Shown here: positions 42,778-55,015 of the stretch, piece after piece
How positions within the stretch are numbered: position 1 is the first letter of the stretch
Layout: each line of letters opens with the position of its first letter
Origin: Amorphophallus konjac
Lineage: Eukaryota > Streptophyta > Magnoliopsida > Alismatales > Araceae
Assembly: GCA_022559845.1 (NCBI GenBank)
Contig: CM040118.1
Coordinates: 443,174,053-443,238,052, forward strand
Length of the DNA: 64,000 nucleotides
Reading direction: 5' to 3'
The notes under the pieces: generated by a model
Told to the model about the DNA's origin: nothing
The model's database searches: none
The model's input: the letters and a program-made list of their open reading frames with translations, nothing else
Position numbers and translations under genes: made by a program

Positions 42778-44358
42778 TTTTATGTAATGAGTTTTTTGTA
42801 ATGTTCAGATGTAACGAGTTTTTTGTAATATTCTATAATCCTCGGATGTATATAGACATATGTATAATATTGTTCAGATGTAATGTCAAACTTTGAATTT
42901 ATTCTAAAATTTTATAAATTTTCAATTGTACTGAGTATTTGTGACATCTCTACAATTTGTATAATATTGTAAGGAGTAAGGGGAGAGTTCAGATGCAATG
43001 TATAGATCCTGCATTTCTTGCAAGACCTGATTTTGATATATAAATGACTTATTTTTAATGGGAAAAAAATGATTACATTGTGCGTAAGTTAAGAATAGTG
43101 CATATGCCGGACCATACCTTCATGTGAGATCAATTAGCCGTCAGAATTTAATTTATCATGGACGTACGTGTATGACTAGTGGCTAGGAATATTTATATGT
43201 ATAGAAATATGTCTATTCATCATTCGTGTATATTTATTTCAGTAATTAATCCCAAAGATAATTTAAATTAAGTCATCTCGTTGATATATACAATTTACAT
43301 TCTAACACGGGACGTAAAATCTATGCAATCTCAATTTTATTTATAGTTAAAGGGAGGACAATGGGCTTGGCATTCGGAGCAAAAGTGAGGGACGTTTTTT
43401 ATTATTTAATCATCCCCTATCACAGATATCCCTTGGTTTGTTAGCAAAGCATGTGGAATAGGCCCTATTTTTCAACGAATTCAACCTAGAATGAAGTACG
43501 TATTATCAAATCAAAAGTAAATTTTTACAAGGATACCTTACCCCACTTTAAACCCGAGTAAACTATCCCAACCGATTACCAAAGGGGCATAAGTCAATTT
43601 GTGTAGTAGCATGGAGTCAAGTTTATTGTCGATTGAGCTGCCTTCAAGATTAAGCTACTTTCAAGTTGATCGAGCTGCTTTCGAGTTGAGCTAATTTCAA
43701 GTAGTTGAGCCGCAGTTCTTACCTACCCAAGCTATATATCTTCGCGCCGAGCAAAACCATTAAGAAATTTTCACCAACCAAGTCATTTCCTCACTTGAAA
43801 ACCCGAGAGGTGGTTCAACCACCCTTCCCCCGCAGTGGGGAGATCGTAAGTTTGATTCCCCTCCCCAGTATTGCGGAGCAGAATCACTCACCACCAGATT
43901 ATTCGCAGGCATCAGACGTTAGCTAGCGGTATCACCAACTTACAGTTTATAAGAAATTACAGAGTGCAAATTTCAAATCTTGATTCCTTGTTCCCTTCCC
44001 ATATTCCCCCGGTCCGAGACCCCTAGGCCAATGTAACTAAAACAAAATAAATTAAAGAGCCATTTCCTCACTCGGCTTGTCTGGTCCGGACTAGTGCTGT
44101 CACTACTACGACACCAAAGGCGGCATCAGATTCTCTCTTCAGTCTGTATTCTTTTCTTATCTCTTCATAGTTATTTCTACAATTATTATGTACCTACCTA
44201 CATAGAGGCATTTACTTTCAATCTTCTTTCTATTTGCTACCCACATAGTTAGTGTGCTAACTACCTGGCACCTGCTGTGTTGTTCCCTCATTGTGAGGGG
44301 GAGGTAACTGTGCGTACCTGTATTTGGCGAGACTGCCACCGCATTAAGACGTAACCGG
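42778..44358. other. CACTA interior right of the satellite
   Basis: AT-rich sequence without recognisable genes. Short frames (for example 43705-43926) have no supporting motifs. Confidence 0.5.
43806..43870 (+). repeat. Possible tRNA-derived SINE remnant
   Basis: GGTGGTTCAACCACCC followed by AGTGGGGAGATCGTAAGTTTGATTCC resembles the A- and B-box region of plant tRNA-derived SINEs; AGTTTGATTCC (43849-43859) is close to the B-box consensus. The boundaries and tail are not clear. Confidence 0.25.
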
Positions 44359-44436
44359 TTGTATTTCTTGTCCTCACTGTGGAACTTTTCAAGCTACGAC
44401 CGGAGGAGGACTGGACGTAGCTCATATAGTGACCAT

Positions 44437-45010
44437 CGGAGCCCCTCCCCCTGCGCAGCCCCCCCTCCACCGGAGCCCCTCCCCCTGCGCAGCCCCCTCC
44501 CCTCCACCGGAGCCCCCTCCCCCTCACCCCACCGGAGCCCCTCCCCCTGCGCAGCCCCCTCCCGTCCACCGGAGCCCCCTCCCCCTCACCCCTGCGGAGC
44601 CCCCTCCCCTCCACCGGAGCCCCTCCACCGGAGCCCCTCCCCCTGCGCAGCCCCCCCTCCACCGGAGCCCCTCCCCCTGCGCAACCCCCTCCCCTCCACC
44701 GGAGCCCCCTCCCCCTCACCCCTGCGGAGCCCCCTCCCCTCCACCGGAGCCCATCCCCCTGCGCAGCCCCCCCTCCACCGGAGCCCCTCCCCCTGCGCAG
44801 CCCCCTCCCCTCCACCGGAGCCCCCTCCCCCTCACCCCACCGGAGCCCCTCCCCCTGCGCAGCCCCCTCCCGTCCACCGGAGCCCCCTCCCCCTCACCCC
44901 TGCGGAGCCCCCTCCCCTCCACCGGAGCCCCTCCCCCTCCCCTGCGCAGCCCCCTCCCCCTCCCCTGCGGAGCCCCCTCCCCCTCACCCGAGCTCCACCC
45001 CCCCTCCCAG
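44437..45010. repeat. C-rich minisatellite in CACTA
   Basis: Units built from CACCGGAGCCCCTCCCCCTG and CGCAGCCCC, roughly 30-40 bp long, are repeated irregularly with strong strand asymmetry (C on plus, G on minus). The long proline-rich frames here (for example 44359-45447) reflect composition and are not supported as a protein. Confidence 0.85.
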
Positions 45011-45424
45011 ACCAACCTCCCCCGCCACCCCCTCCCACCGAAACCCCCCTCACTGGAACCCCTCCAAGAAGAAAAAAAATGAGAAATAGGGCATGGTCGA
45101 TGGCCGGCGGGGAGGGAGAGGGGGGGGGAGAGAGGCGCGGGGCTGGAGGGAGAGGAGAGGGGGGGGAGATCGAGAGGGAGAGGACTTACCAGACCGAGGA
45201 GGGTGACGACGAGGACGACGGGGACCGACGAGGTCGACGGCGAGGATGGTGCGGGGCTGGCCGAGACAGCGAGCTCCGGCGTCCGTCCACCACCACGCCG
45301 CTCGCCACGCCCGTGGCCGCAAGGCAGAGGGGGGGGGGGGAGGGCGAGGGGGCCGGAGGGGGAGGGGAGAGCTCCGGTGGAGGAAGGTTATCAATGCAGG
45401 GGGGAGATGGTCGCGCTGTAAATG

Positions 45425-45692
45425 CAGTCATATCAGCGACCGATTAGAGACCGAAATATATTCGGTCGCAACATCGGTCTCCAATTCGGTCGATTTTGAA
45501 AAAAAAGAGACCGGAATAAATTCGAGCTAAATATAGCGACCGATTGGAGACCGAAATAAATTCGGTCGCCAAAACGGTCTCAGATATGCGACCGATTATT
45601 TCGGTCGCCGAATTGGTCTCTATTTGGGACCGACTAGCGACCGATTTAATCGGTCTCTAATTCGGTCGCTATAGCCACTTTTTCTTGTAGTG
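45425..45692. repeat. CACTA right terminal and subterminal repeats
   Basis: The same GCGACCGA and GAGACCGA motifs alternate up to the right end, ending in the inverted repeat at 45679-45692. Confidence 0.88.
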
Positions 45693-47883
45693 TTGGCACC
45701 TTTCTTCGGATCGAGCCGCTCGAGCTCGACCTGGTTCTGATCCAAGCCTTGTGTGAGAGATGGGACCCAGTGAGTCAGGCATTCTTGATACCTTGGGGGC
45801 ACATGGTGCCCATCCTGGAAGATGTGGTCCAAATTACGAGCCTCAAGGTGGATGGCGAGGTAGTGACCGGAGTCACTTACGTGGACTACCAAGAAGGTGC
45901 CTAGAAGTTACTGGGTTTGGACCTAGATGGTCGGAAAAATAGGTCGGTAGCTAGGGCGTCCCTCATGGATGCATTAGGGCTCACAGACACTCGTCGACGG
46001 GACGATAAATCCTCAGAAGAGTTCATGGAAAGGATGGAAGTAGGATGCCGTGCCGTGTACTGCACATATTTCGGCAACTGGGAAAGATGCAACATAGATT
46101 TGAGGAGATTTCTCCTCTTCCTTTTGGGGAGATTGGTACTGAGCTCGAAAGGGGACGGTATCCAATGTCGCTTCCTGGAGCTGCTATTAGACCTTGAAAG
46201 AGTAGGGTACTACGCCTGGGGAGCTGCGATGCTAGCGCACTTGTTTGCAGGCATGTTCCAAGAAGCTGATCATGAGATGGCTGTGAGTGGTTTCACACCA
46301 TTCATCCAGGTATTTTTGGTTTTGCTTGTTTTGTATTTTTTTTTTGTGTTTTTGCAAGGTACTGATGACCTGCGCCGAGCAGCTGTGGAGCTATTATTAT
46401 CTCCCCATGGGGAGAGCTCGGCATTGGCGACCCGCGATGGTGCTGCTAGCCAGGCGGTGGGAACCCATCATGAGTGCGGCACCCCTAACCTACCAACTGA
46501 TGATGCTAAGGCGGGAGCTATAGGAGTTCCCTGCAACGATGGTGAACTGGAGACCCTACTCAGACATGGTCGATGCCGACCAGCCGTGGGTTCTAGCAAG
46601 TCATGCCCGGTTCGGATGGGAATTATGGATGCACTGCCTGAATGAAATCGAGCCTCTTCGGCTACGATTGGTTATGAGGTCCTTGGGACTGGCTCAGGAA
46701 TGGGTGGATACAGCTGCGCCACCTCGTGTCGGGAGAAAGACGCGGGGACCGGCGAGCTGCATTGACTGGCGTGTGCGATTCCCCGAACAGTACAAAGAAT
46801 GGCAACGGGGTGGCATAATCGTGGAATCGCAGGCACGGGATAGCGAGGATTACCTGCGTCTATACAAGACAAGGTACGCAGAGCGGTTCCAACCCCGGGG
46901 ACTTGCGGAGGTAGGTCTCCCCTTTTTCTCTTTTCTTCTTTCTCCCTTTTTTGGTTTTCTGGTTGAAATACTGACTCGTATGGCTGCAGGATGTCCGGGA
47001 TGCCGTGATAGCGAATTTACAAACTCGCTTGGCAGAGATGGAGCAACAATTGGGCGATGCCCGTGAAGCCTTGAGTGCTTCGGTAGGTGTACAGTGCGCG
47101 TTCCTAATTGAAACCCTAGATTCCAGATGTTGGCTGCTAATCACGCGGTCGTAGCATGCCCAGATTGGCGCGGCTTCCCCAGCGATTGGAGTAGGTGGTG
47201 CCTCTTCCAGCTTGTGGATTCCCACCTCAGAACTTGACTTACTTCATGAGCAACTTGCTCACATCATGCAGCGTGCTAAGGAGGCAGAAGGGATGCTCTG
47301 TATACAGGTAAAAGTTTCAGTGTTGAGTTCTCCTTGTTTATGCCTTGCCGCGTATCTTGAGTGGTACATCTGGCAGGAAAAGGAGATGGAAGACGTGCTT
47401 ACCCAAGCTGCGCAGAGGGCAGCTAGGATAGCAGAGCTTGAGGGGGAAGTGCAGCGTCGTCCAGATGACGACTCTTCCAGGGATGCTATGGAACTGAGGA
47501 TCACTCTCCAGTTGGAGAGGGAAGACTGTGAGAGAGAACGTGTAGAGAGAGAAAGAGACACAGAGAGAGAAAGAGCCAACAGATTGACTGAAAGGGAGGA
47601 ACGAAGGGCCATGGAGGCCCAGTTGTTCGAACTCTGAACCAGCCTTGGTCTTGCTGAACAGTGGCTGAGAGATGGTGAGGAGCGCTACCGAAGAGCACGA
47701 GAGCGTGGCTTTCGTGTTGGTAACTTCTCTGCTGTTTCCGTGGATCAACGCCGGGGTGTGGGAATAGGAAGGGGAGTACAGAGCAGTAGGAGTACCGCTT
47801 TTCGTAGTTGGGTAGCACCTTTGAGAGCGTTTTACCCGGAGAGTAGTGGGACGAGTAATGCAGAGAGAGAGGGTGGAACTTGA
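45693..47883 (+). pseudogene. PMD gene 3, main part: mobile domain and coiled coil
   Basis: After the CACTA element the reading frame resumes as GTFLRIEPLELDLVLIQALCE, AFLIPWGHMVPILEDVVQI, the mobile domain proper. Exon ends fit at 46309, 46383-46910, 46990-47082, about 47155-47310 and 47379 onward. The coiled coil has an Arg/Glu-rich RERDTERERANR stretch. Stops occur near 45901 (TAG), 46520 (TAG) and 47636 (TGA, in FEL-stop-TSLGL), and the last codon is near 47881. Exon 3 here is continuous across the site (TMVNWRPY) where PMD gene 1 has an intron of 78 bp (24674-24751). Domain order and exon layout otherwise match PMD gene 1. Confidence 0.78.
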
Positions 47884-49649
47884 TGTAATTTTTTTGGTTT
47901 TTGGAATAAAATACAAGGTTCAGTTTGTTTGGTTTTCACCTTTGCTTCTGTTGCCTGAATCCCTGCACACATCACTGAAACAAACAAATCAGAATTTCTG
48001 TTCTGACTTGGCCCCTTGCTCAATAAGCAAATGGTCACTATGACTGTCCTTGATAACTGGTCAAGGGGCCAAGCCTTTATTTAGTGAAGGCAAGGGAAAG
48101 ATGCGGTGACGATAAATGCGACAGGCAAGCATACGAATGCAAGCGGTATTAAAAGTGAGATGCTGCACGCAAATGCAATCATGCAAAATTGATTTGTTTT
48201 TTTATATTTGGCATTTTTTTTGTTTTATCATAAAAAAGATTTTTTGTTTACAAATATGTACATTTTCTTTTTTTCCCTTTTTGTTGTTTTTATCATTTCA
48301 ATTTTTTTGTTGCTAACGCATGGCAAGCACCCAAATGGCACCTAACCTACGTGAGAACAGGGGTTTCTTACTAACCTCCTAGGTATCCTAAGTGCACATC
48401 TAGATTTATTTGGGCCTCTAGACCCCTCGAATGATGATCCCGCTGGCTAAGACTTACCCTGATGACAATACCGTCATGCCATGCTTAGGCTCCCAGTCGC
48501 TTCCGACCACAGGGATTCACCCAAAAGGTGTTTGAGGTAAGAGATTTGCCCGACCCGGGTCTGTTTCCTCACAACTCTAGATGGTATATGATGGAACACC
48601 CTGGAACCCCAATGACCAACCGCGCGACGCTGACCCGGAATCAGACGCCGTCGCACCCATAGGTGACGCGCTTGCATTGGCCTAAGCCCGAGGTTAAACA
48701 AGAAGACATCAAGGTGGTAAACAGGGGTCTTGACCAGCCAGAAACACGGAGACTCCTTCGCAGCGATGGCTTTTGCTTTTCAAAGTAGGCAACCAAATGT
48801 GTATATTAAAATAAGGTCGCAGACCCTGGGCAGTTTTCACCCTTTAGAAACTCCATCGAACCTTCATCTTTAGAGGGAGAAGGAAGAGTGTAGGGGATAA
48901 ACCTCCTGAGAGAACCGACAAAGCCATTAACCCGGCGAGTGAATAAGGGCCCATTAACTCTTTCCTTTTGGACAACTTCGGACCAAATCTCGAGCATTTT
49001 CATTCCACGGCCCCTTTTGTGGATTCAGACTTTTACTTTGAGGGGTTCTGTTTATCGCAACAGGCACGGTCACGACCAGGCTTTTCTCTTGATTTTGATT
49101 TTGTATTTCTTTTTGTGAGGGAGATATAGTCGTTTGACGTTTGTGGGCTCCCTTTCGTATGCCTGCGGGGACACTGCCCTTATCTCGTGCTCTGATCGAT
49201 GCTCGAGGAAATGGATCCTACTCTTGCCCTTGGGGTTTGAGTTTCGGTTTCTCATGCTCAGCGTTTTAAGGGCGCCGACTGTCTCATTTGGTCGAAGAGA
49301 AAAGAATAAAGATTACAGCTTCCGGAGATCTTCTGGGTGGGGCCCCACCGTAGGTGATGCTACCAATTTTTTTTTTTTAATAAAATACATAAGTGAGCAC
49401 ATGTTAGTTTCCTTCGAGCGAGCATAGGCCGACGTGGCCGGACAGGGATCTCCACGGTTCTGGCAAACCAACACCCGGTGCCTACCAAGCCTTAATGGGC
49501 CCTATCCTAACATGAAGGTTAGATGTAGGGACTTAACTACATGGTGACTGCCAGGCATCGGTATTTTGAATTTTCCATATTTTTAGTGGTTTTCGGTATT
49601 TCTTTATTTTTGATGTTTTTTATCTTTTCATCATTTTTTTTGTTTTGTG
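47884..49649. other. gypsy-2 region between PMD genes and integrase
   Basis: About 1.8 kb with no convincing frame on either strand. It includes T-rich runs (48190-48310 and 49590-49640) and otherwise mixed sequence. In element orientation this is the 3' region downstream of pol. A purine tract and LTR edge would be expected somewhere between here and 22277, but I could not identify them. Confidence 0.5.
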
Positions 49650-50824
49650 CTAAGGGTAGTATTTCTTAAGATAAAGCCCATTCCAAGGGTGGGATAACTC
49701 AGTCCCTTCGGCGTTGACTAGCTTGTAGGCGTTGCCAGGGTACACGGCTTGAATTACAAATGGTCTTTCCCAATTGGGTTGGAGCTTAGAACGCGGCCCT
49801 CCAGGTTTGACAAAAATTATTTTTACGACCATCTCACCGACTTTGAATTTTCTCTTGACGACTTTCTTTTGGTAAAATCGAGCGAGTCTATTTTGATACA
49901 CACGCGCGTGTTCGGCAGCGGCCAGCCGCTTCTCATCCAAGAGTTCCAACTGGGCGAGGAGTGAATTACAATGATCGTCGAGGGGAAATTCCTCGTCCAA
50001 TTGTACCCTGAGAGAAGGGATCAGAGTCTCGTACGGGACTACCGCTTCCATACCATAAGTAAGGGCAAATGGAGTCTGCCCGGTGGGGGTACGGATTGAA
50101 GTGCGATAGGCCCATAGGGCTTCGATAAGTTTTTCTGGCCAATCTGAAAACTTACTAGACTCGCAGGTTTTTTTGATGATTTTGAGTAATGTTTTATTGG
50201 TGGCCTCTGCTTGGCCGTTACCTTGTGGGTAATAAGGCGATGAATGATGCAATGCAATTGCGTACCTTTTGCAGAGGTCGCATAGGTCCTGAGAAATGAA
50301 CTGTGGCCCATTGTCGGTGACGATTGTGCTTGGGACGCCGAATCTGGCGAGGATGTTCTTCATGATGAACTTGCAGACTGTTGACGCCTTGATTTCTACG
50401 TAAGCTTCGGCTTCGGCCCATTTAGTGAAATATTCCGTTGCAGTAAGGATGAAAGATTTCTGCTTGGTGAGGGAATTGGGATCACCTAGGGGACCAATGA
50501 TGTCGAATGCCCACATGGAGAAAGGCCACAGGGAGGATATTGGATAAAGTGAGGAAGATGGTGAATGGATTTTATCGGCGTGAAGTTGATAGTTGACACA
50601 CCTACGAACATAGACACACAATCCTCTTCCATAGTGGGCCAATAAAAGCCTTGGTGAATGATCTTCTTGGCGAGCATCTGACTATTCACGTGGCCACCGC
50701 ACACACCCGAGTGTGTCTCCTCTACACATTTCCAAACCTCATCGTCACCAAGACATCTTAACAGAATACCAGTAAGGCTCCTCCTATAGAGTAGACCTCC
50801 AACCAATGTATATTTCTGAGCCAC
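49650..50824 (-). pseudogene. pol: gypsy-2 integrase
   Basis: The zinc domain reads EETHSGVCGGHVNSQML and FYWPTMEEDC, then RRCVNYQLHAD where the second Cys of CxxC is Tyr. The catalytic core has AFDIIGPLG (about 50500), TDNGPQF (about 50310) and GQAEATNKT (about 50200), with all three acidic residues present. The C-terminus ends NGLYLKKYYP at a stop, 49650-49652. A frameshift at about 50625 joins the zinc domain to the core. No chromodomain is present, as expected for Tat elements. Confidence 0.85.
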
Positions 50825-50879
50825 CCTTCTTATGGATTTCTTGTCCTCTGTGGTGGCCCCTTCAGGATAAGACTGATCT

Positions 50880-51430
50880 TGGCAGTATTTGACGATTTCA
50901 TAGAACTATGGTTTCTCTTCATCAGCCAGTTCTTCTTCAGCCTCTGCCAACATGATTTCCCTCTTCTCAAGGATATCTTCCTGCAGGATCTTCCTTGCTA
51001 TCATGTCTTTGATATTTACGTAGGAAGCATCATCGATTGCAAGGGCGTGAAGTTTGTAGATGGAAATGGACTCAAACCATCTTCCTAGAGGGAACCTTAT
51101 GGATGATGCCAACGAGGCGAGGGCATCGGCGAGAATATTCTGATGACGAGGGACATGAACAAAGATCAGTTTGGTGAACAGTTTGGCAAAGGCAGCAGTG
51201 AGTTCTTGGTATGGCTTGAGTTTGGGATCGCGAGTGCGATATTTAGTGAGCACCTGGCGAAGGATGAGTTGACTATCACCTACGACTCACAACTCAGTGA
51301 TACGAAAAGAATGAGCGAGTTCTAGGCCAGCTAGAAGAGCTTCATATTCGGCTATATTGTTGGTAACTGGAAATTTGAGCTGGTATGCCAATGGGAATGT
51401 GAGGCCTTCAGGCGATAGGAGGGCGACGCC
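50880..51430 (-). pseudogene. pol: gypsy-2 archaeal-type RNase H
   Basis: WTLYFDGALNSQGRGIGVAL (about 51420-51480) and NNIAEYEALLAGLELA (about 51310-51360) are the first two motifs, and VPRHQNILADALASLAS (about 51110-51160) the last. A stop at 51287-51289 breaks the frame after RITEL; the second half continues at 51253. The domain places the element in the Tat lineage. Confidence 0.8.
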
Positions 51431-51480
51431 GATTCCTCTCCCTTGAGAATTCAGAGCTCCATCAAAATATAGCGTCCACA

Positions 51481-52690
51481 TTGGCTCATCTGATTGGTTG
51501 ACGGACATTAGTTCCTCATCTGGAAACTCTGATTGGACGGGATCGAACTTGGGAAGAGGATGGTGAGTGAGATGCTCGACTATGGCATAGCCTTTAATCA
51601 CCTTTTGCTGGATGTAGGTGATGTCGAACTGAGAGAGAAAACTTTGCCAGCGTGCTAGCCTATCCGTAAGGACAGATTTCTCCAGAAGGAATTTGATAGG
51701 ATTTATTGGAGCAATCAAGTGGACCTCATGAGCCAAGAAGTAGTGCTTCAATTTCTGCACTACCCAAACGAGGGCAGCACATGTTTTCTCCATGATGGTG
51801 TACTTCTGCTCACAGGGATTGAGAAGTTTGGACAAGTAATAGGTTGCCCGTTCCTTGCCTTCTTCATCAGCTTGTGCGAGGACGGCTCCCACGGAGTCAT
51901 CCAAGACTGAGACGTAAAGGATCAGAGGTTTTTCTGGTTTGGGTGGAATGAGAACGGGTGGACTAGCCAGATATTCCTTCAACCCTTCAAAAACTTTCTG
52001 ACATTTAGAATTCCAGTGGAATTCTACTCCTGGCTTGGTCAACTCGTAGAGAGGTCTACACCTTTGTGAATGTTGGGACACAAACCGACGAATAAACTGC
52101 AACCTCCCGATTAAACCTCGGACTTCCCTCAAATTCTTGGGAGGCGGCATATCCCTGATAGCCTTGGCTTTGTCGGGATCTATCTCGATCCCTCTTTTGC
52201 TCACAATGAACCCCAGCAATTTACCCGACGACACACCAAACACACACTTTTTCGGGTTCATTTTCAATTGGAACTCCCTTGACCTCTGCAAGACCTTAGC
52301 CAAAACTTCTGGATGTTCCATCCTGGTCCTTGATTTCACCAATAAGTCATCCACATACACTTCCAGGTATATGTGCATCATGTCATGAAATATGGCCATC
52401 ATAGCTCTTTGGTAAGTAGCTCCAGCATTCTTTAACCCAAATGGCATGACCACGTAACAATATGTTCCCCAAGGGGTAGTGAATGACGTCTTCTCCTGGT
52501 CCTCTTCTGCCAAATGAATTTGATTATATCCTGAAAATCTATCCATAAATGAGAGGGTCTCATATCCTGCTGTATTATCGATCAACACATCAATGTGAGG
52601 CAAGGGAAAATCATCCTTCAGACACGTGCAGTTAAGGTCCCGGAAGTCGATGCAAATCCTGACTTTCCCATCTTTCTTCCACTAGCGTAT
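51481..52690 (-). pseudogene. pol: gypsy-2 reverse transcriptase and RNase H, N-terminally deleted
   Basis: VRICIDFRDLNCTC (about 52620-52665), MPFGLKNAGATYQRAM (about 52400-52450), the catalytic YVDDLLVK (about 52337-52360) and GFIVSKRGIEIDPDKAKAI are intact, followed by RNase H (LYVSVLDDSVGAVLAQADEEGKE). At about 52690 the acidic pre-RT spacer runs directly into KKDGK, so the first part of the polymerase domain (the CFAWSY..MPGL to NVVPV segment seen in gypsy-1) is missing. The enzyme could not work without it. Confidence 0.85.
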
Positions 52691-54111
52691 GCGCCCGCCG
52701 CATCCTCATATTCTTCACCCTCATCGTAAGTGGGGCATTCTTCATCCGTGATCTCGTAGACTCCATACCCTTCATCAAATGCATAGTCGCCCTCACATTC
52801 TATTTCCGGTAGCCGGATGGGATTTTCTAACAACTGGGGGATGGCAAGGAGGGCTTGACACCTGGCGGCTAAATCTAGAAGGAATCGACGAGGGATCTGC
52901 CTACCCTTGGATTTCTTCCTAGGTACCACCCTTGACCTATCATTCCTAGATTGACTGACAATAATTACAGAAGAAGAGGAAGACGAAGAGGATGGTGTAG
53001 AATGTACAGGAGAAGACCCCTCAGAGGAGGGGTAGAAAAGGTAGCTCATCGGACCTTGGACGGGTGGTCCGCAGGGCGGTACGCACCCGTGGGAGATGTA
53101 GGAGGTTTCCTCAACGAAGATGTGTTGTTGGGAAGTTTGAAAATTGACGTTATTTTTTTCGTTTTCATTTTTGATGACAAAGTAGTGAAAAGAGATTGGA
53201 GGAGAGAGAAAAGTGATTATGGCTAGAGGATTGTGAGGCTCATAGAGTAGATCATGGTTGAAGACCTGGCGCGGGTTGAAAAGCCCGCGTAGGTATGTAA
53301 GCAAAGAAGGGGACCTGGGAAGATCATCAGACAACTGTCTGGCCCAGGAAGAAAATATCAGCAAAGGCTGAGACGAGTGGATGGAGAAGATGGCGGCTAA
53401 TGAGCCGTCGACGGTAATGTTGAGGACGGATGAAGATCCGTCGATGACAGGGTTCTTCTGGCGAGGACGAGGATAGTTTGGAACCTTGGCAATAGTGGTA
53501 ATATTCTCTGGTATTTCGGAGATCAATGGTGGTCCTTCAAGCTGCGGAGATGAGAACATCCTTTCCAGTGCAACGGAAATGTCCCGTATGTCGAGCCATT
53601 TGTTCCACTCGCATTCCGGATCTTTGATCTTGTCTCTTTTGGTGATCCTCGGACATTTTTCAGCCAAATATACAGCATGTGATCCCCCATATGCTTCTCG
53701 TGGGTAATCTCCCATCTGATCAACGGGCCCTCTATTGAAGTGGTTTGATAGAGTCCATGTGAGGGGCTTCCAATCCGCCTTGAACGGTCCTTTGAAGCCT
53801 AGGCCAAACCTGCGGTTCGACCTAATTTCCTTTGGCGGTTTGAGCCTACCCTGTAACTGTGCGCCCAGACCTTTACCCTGTTGGTAGCCGATGTTCCTCA
53901 TAATCTCCCACCCTTTGGAGTGAAAAGGGAGATATGATGTTGCAGTTGCCCTGACCGGCTCCTTTGGTGCTAGTGGAACGTGAGATGAATCACGTACGTC
54001 CAGTAGTGATAATATGGGCCGATGAGACGGCCAAACAGAGGGCAGAGAGGTGTTGATAGCATCCACTCTGTGAAGGACAGGTGTACTGACCACTTTAATA
54101 ATCCATCCCAT
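52691..54111 (-). pseudogene. pol: gypsy-2 post-protease region with G-patch
   Basis: The minus frame contains WEIMRNIGYQQGKGLGAQLQG and later FGLGFKGPF (about 53785-53915), matching the glycine pattern of a G-patch, an RNA-binding motif known behind the protease in some retroelements. Low-complexity Ser/Pro and acidic stretches follow. No other domain is recognised. The frame overlaps the protease frame by 17 bases in another phase, so a frameshift lies near 54100. Confidence 0.65.
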
Positions 54112-55015
54112 TGTAAGGAAACTTCAGGCGCTGATGGTTGGTGGAAGGCACATCGTCCATGGCTTCGATGTAAGGGCGACCCAGTATAGCCTTGAATGTG
54201 GGGTCCATGTCGAGGACATGGAATTCCGTGGGAATTGACATGGGGCCTAGTTCTGCCTTCAGAATAATCATCCCCTGCGGCGGCCTTTTGCTATTGTCAT
54301 AAGCCGTGACCGTGATCGAGGAAGGTCTTATTTGTTCCTCGTTGATCCCACATAACTGAAGGGTGTCCATGGAGATCACATTTATGGTCGCACCCGTGTC
54401 CACAAGACACGGGTTTATGGATACCCCATTAAATTTTATTGAAATGCACAATGCATATTTTCGAGCTTCCTTGGGAGCGAGCTTGTAGTTGTGGAACATG
54501 ATGGCCGGTTGTGTGTCTGTTGGGGTCAGGACGGTCGAAATCTTCTCCACGGGGAGGTCCTCATTAACCATGACTTTTTGAAGATATTCCATCAAGGCCG
54601 CCTGGTGGGATGTGGATCTTTGAAGTAGCTCCAGGATGGAGATCCGAGCAGGCGTCTTATCCAAGTGTTTCAATAGATCATACTGTGTTCCAGGGATAGC
54701 CCTTTCTGGTTGTTCTCCATCATCCTTCTCTGGCTGAGATTGCTCAGGATTCTGACTGTTGTGGGGGAAAATCCTGTGGAAAATCCTTCCACTCCGGAGC
54801 ACCATCGCCTGCGGCTTTTGTACCTCTGTAGGGGTAGCAGTGGGTTTTAACAAGGATTTGAGGGGGAGTGGTGGAGGAATGGTTGATGAAGCAGGGGTGA
54901 TGACGGGAGCAGGGATTCTGATGAGGGGTTTGTTAGGTGGAGGCATGGTGGAGGTAGAGGGGATATCACACGGGTTATGAATGATAAGGGGTCTGGAAGG
55001 TGGAGGTGGAGACAA
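54095..55015 (-). pseudogene. pol: gypsy-2 aspartic protease
   Basis: The frame has a Pro-rich start, then INPCLVDTGATINVISMDTL with the catalytic DTGA (about 54395-54415) and FKAILGRPYIEAM near the end, the two halves of a retroviral-type protease. It would cut the Gag-Pol chain. A Pro/Ser-rich stretch (54975-55505) lies upstream in a different frame, linking gag to protease. Confidence 0.82.

Larger units (their letters stand above)
36205..45692. mobile_element. Non-autonomous CACTA (En/Spm-type) DNA transposon carrying a satellite array
   Basis: The ends are inverted repeats CACTACAAGAAAAA (36205-36218) and TTTTTCTTGTAGTG (45679-45692), standard for plant CACTA elements, and TTG (36202-36204 and 45693-45695) is the three-base target duplication. 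Both ends have subterminal arrays of the 8-mer GCGACCGA and the variant GAGACCGA. No transposase frame of any size is found; 5.6 kb of the 9.5 kb is a 180-bp satellite. It sits in exon 2 of PMD gene 3, whose frame resumes exactly after the duplication. Confidence 0.95.

Noticed and set aside
44359..45447. Long proline-rich open frame of 362 codons
   Set aside because: It is produced by a C-rich minisatellite; overlapping frames on both strands are equally open and no domain is visible.
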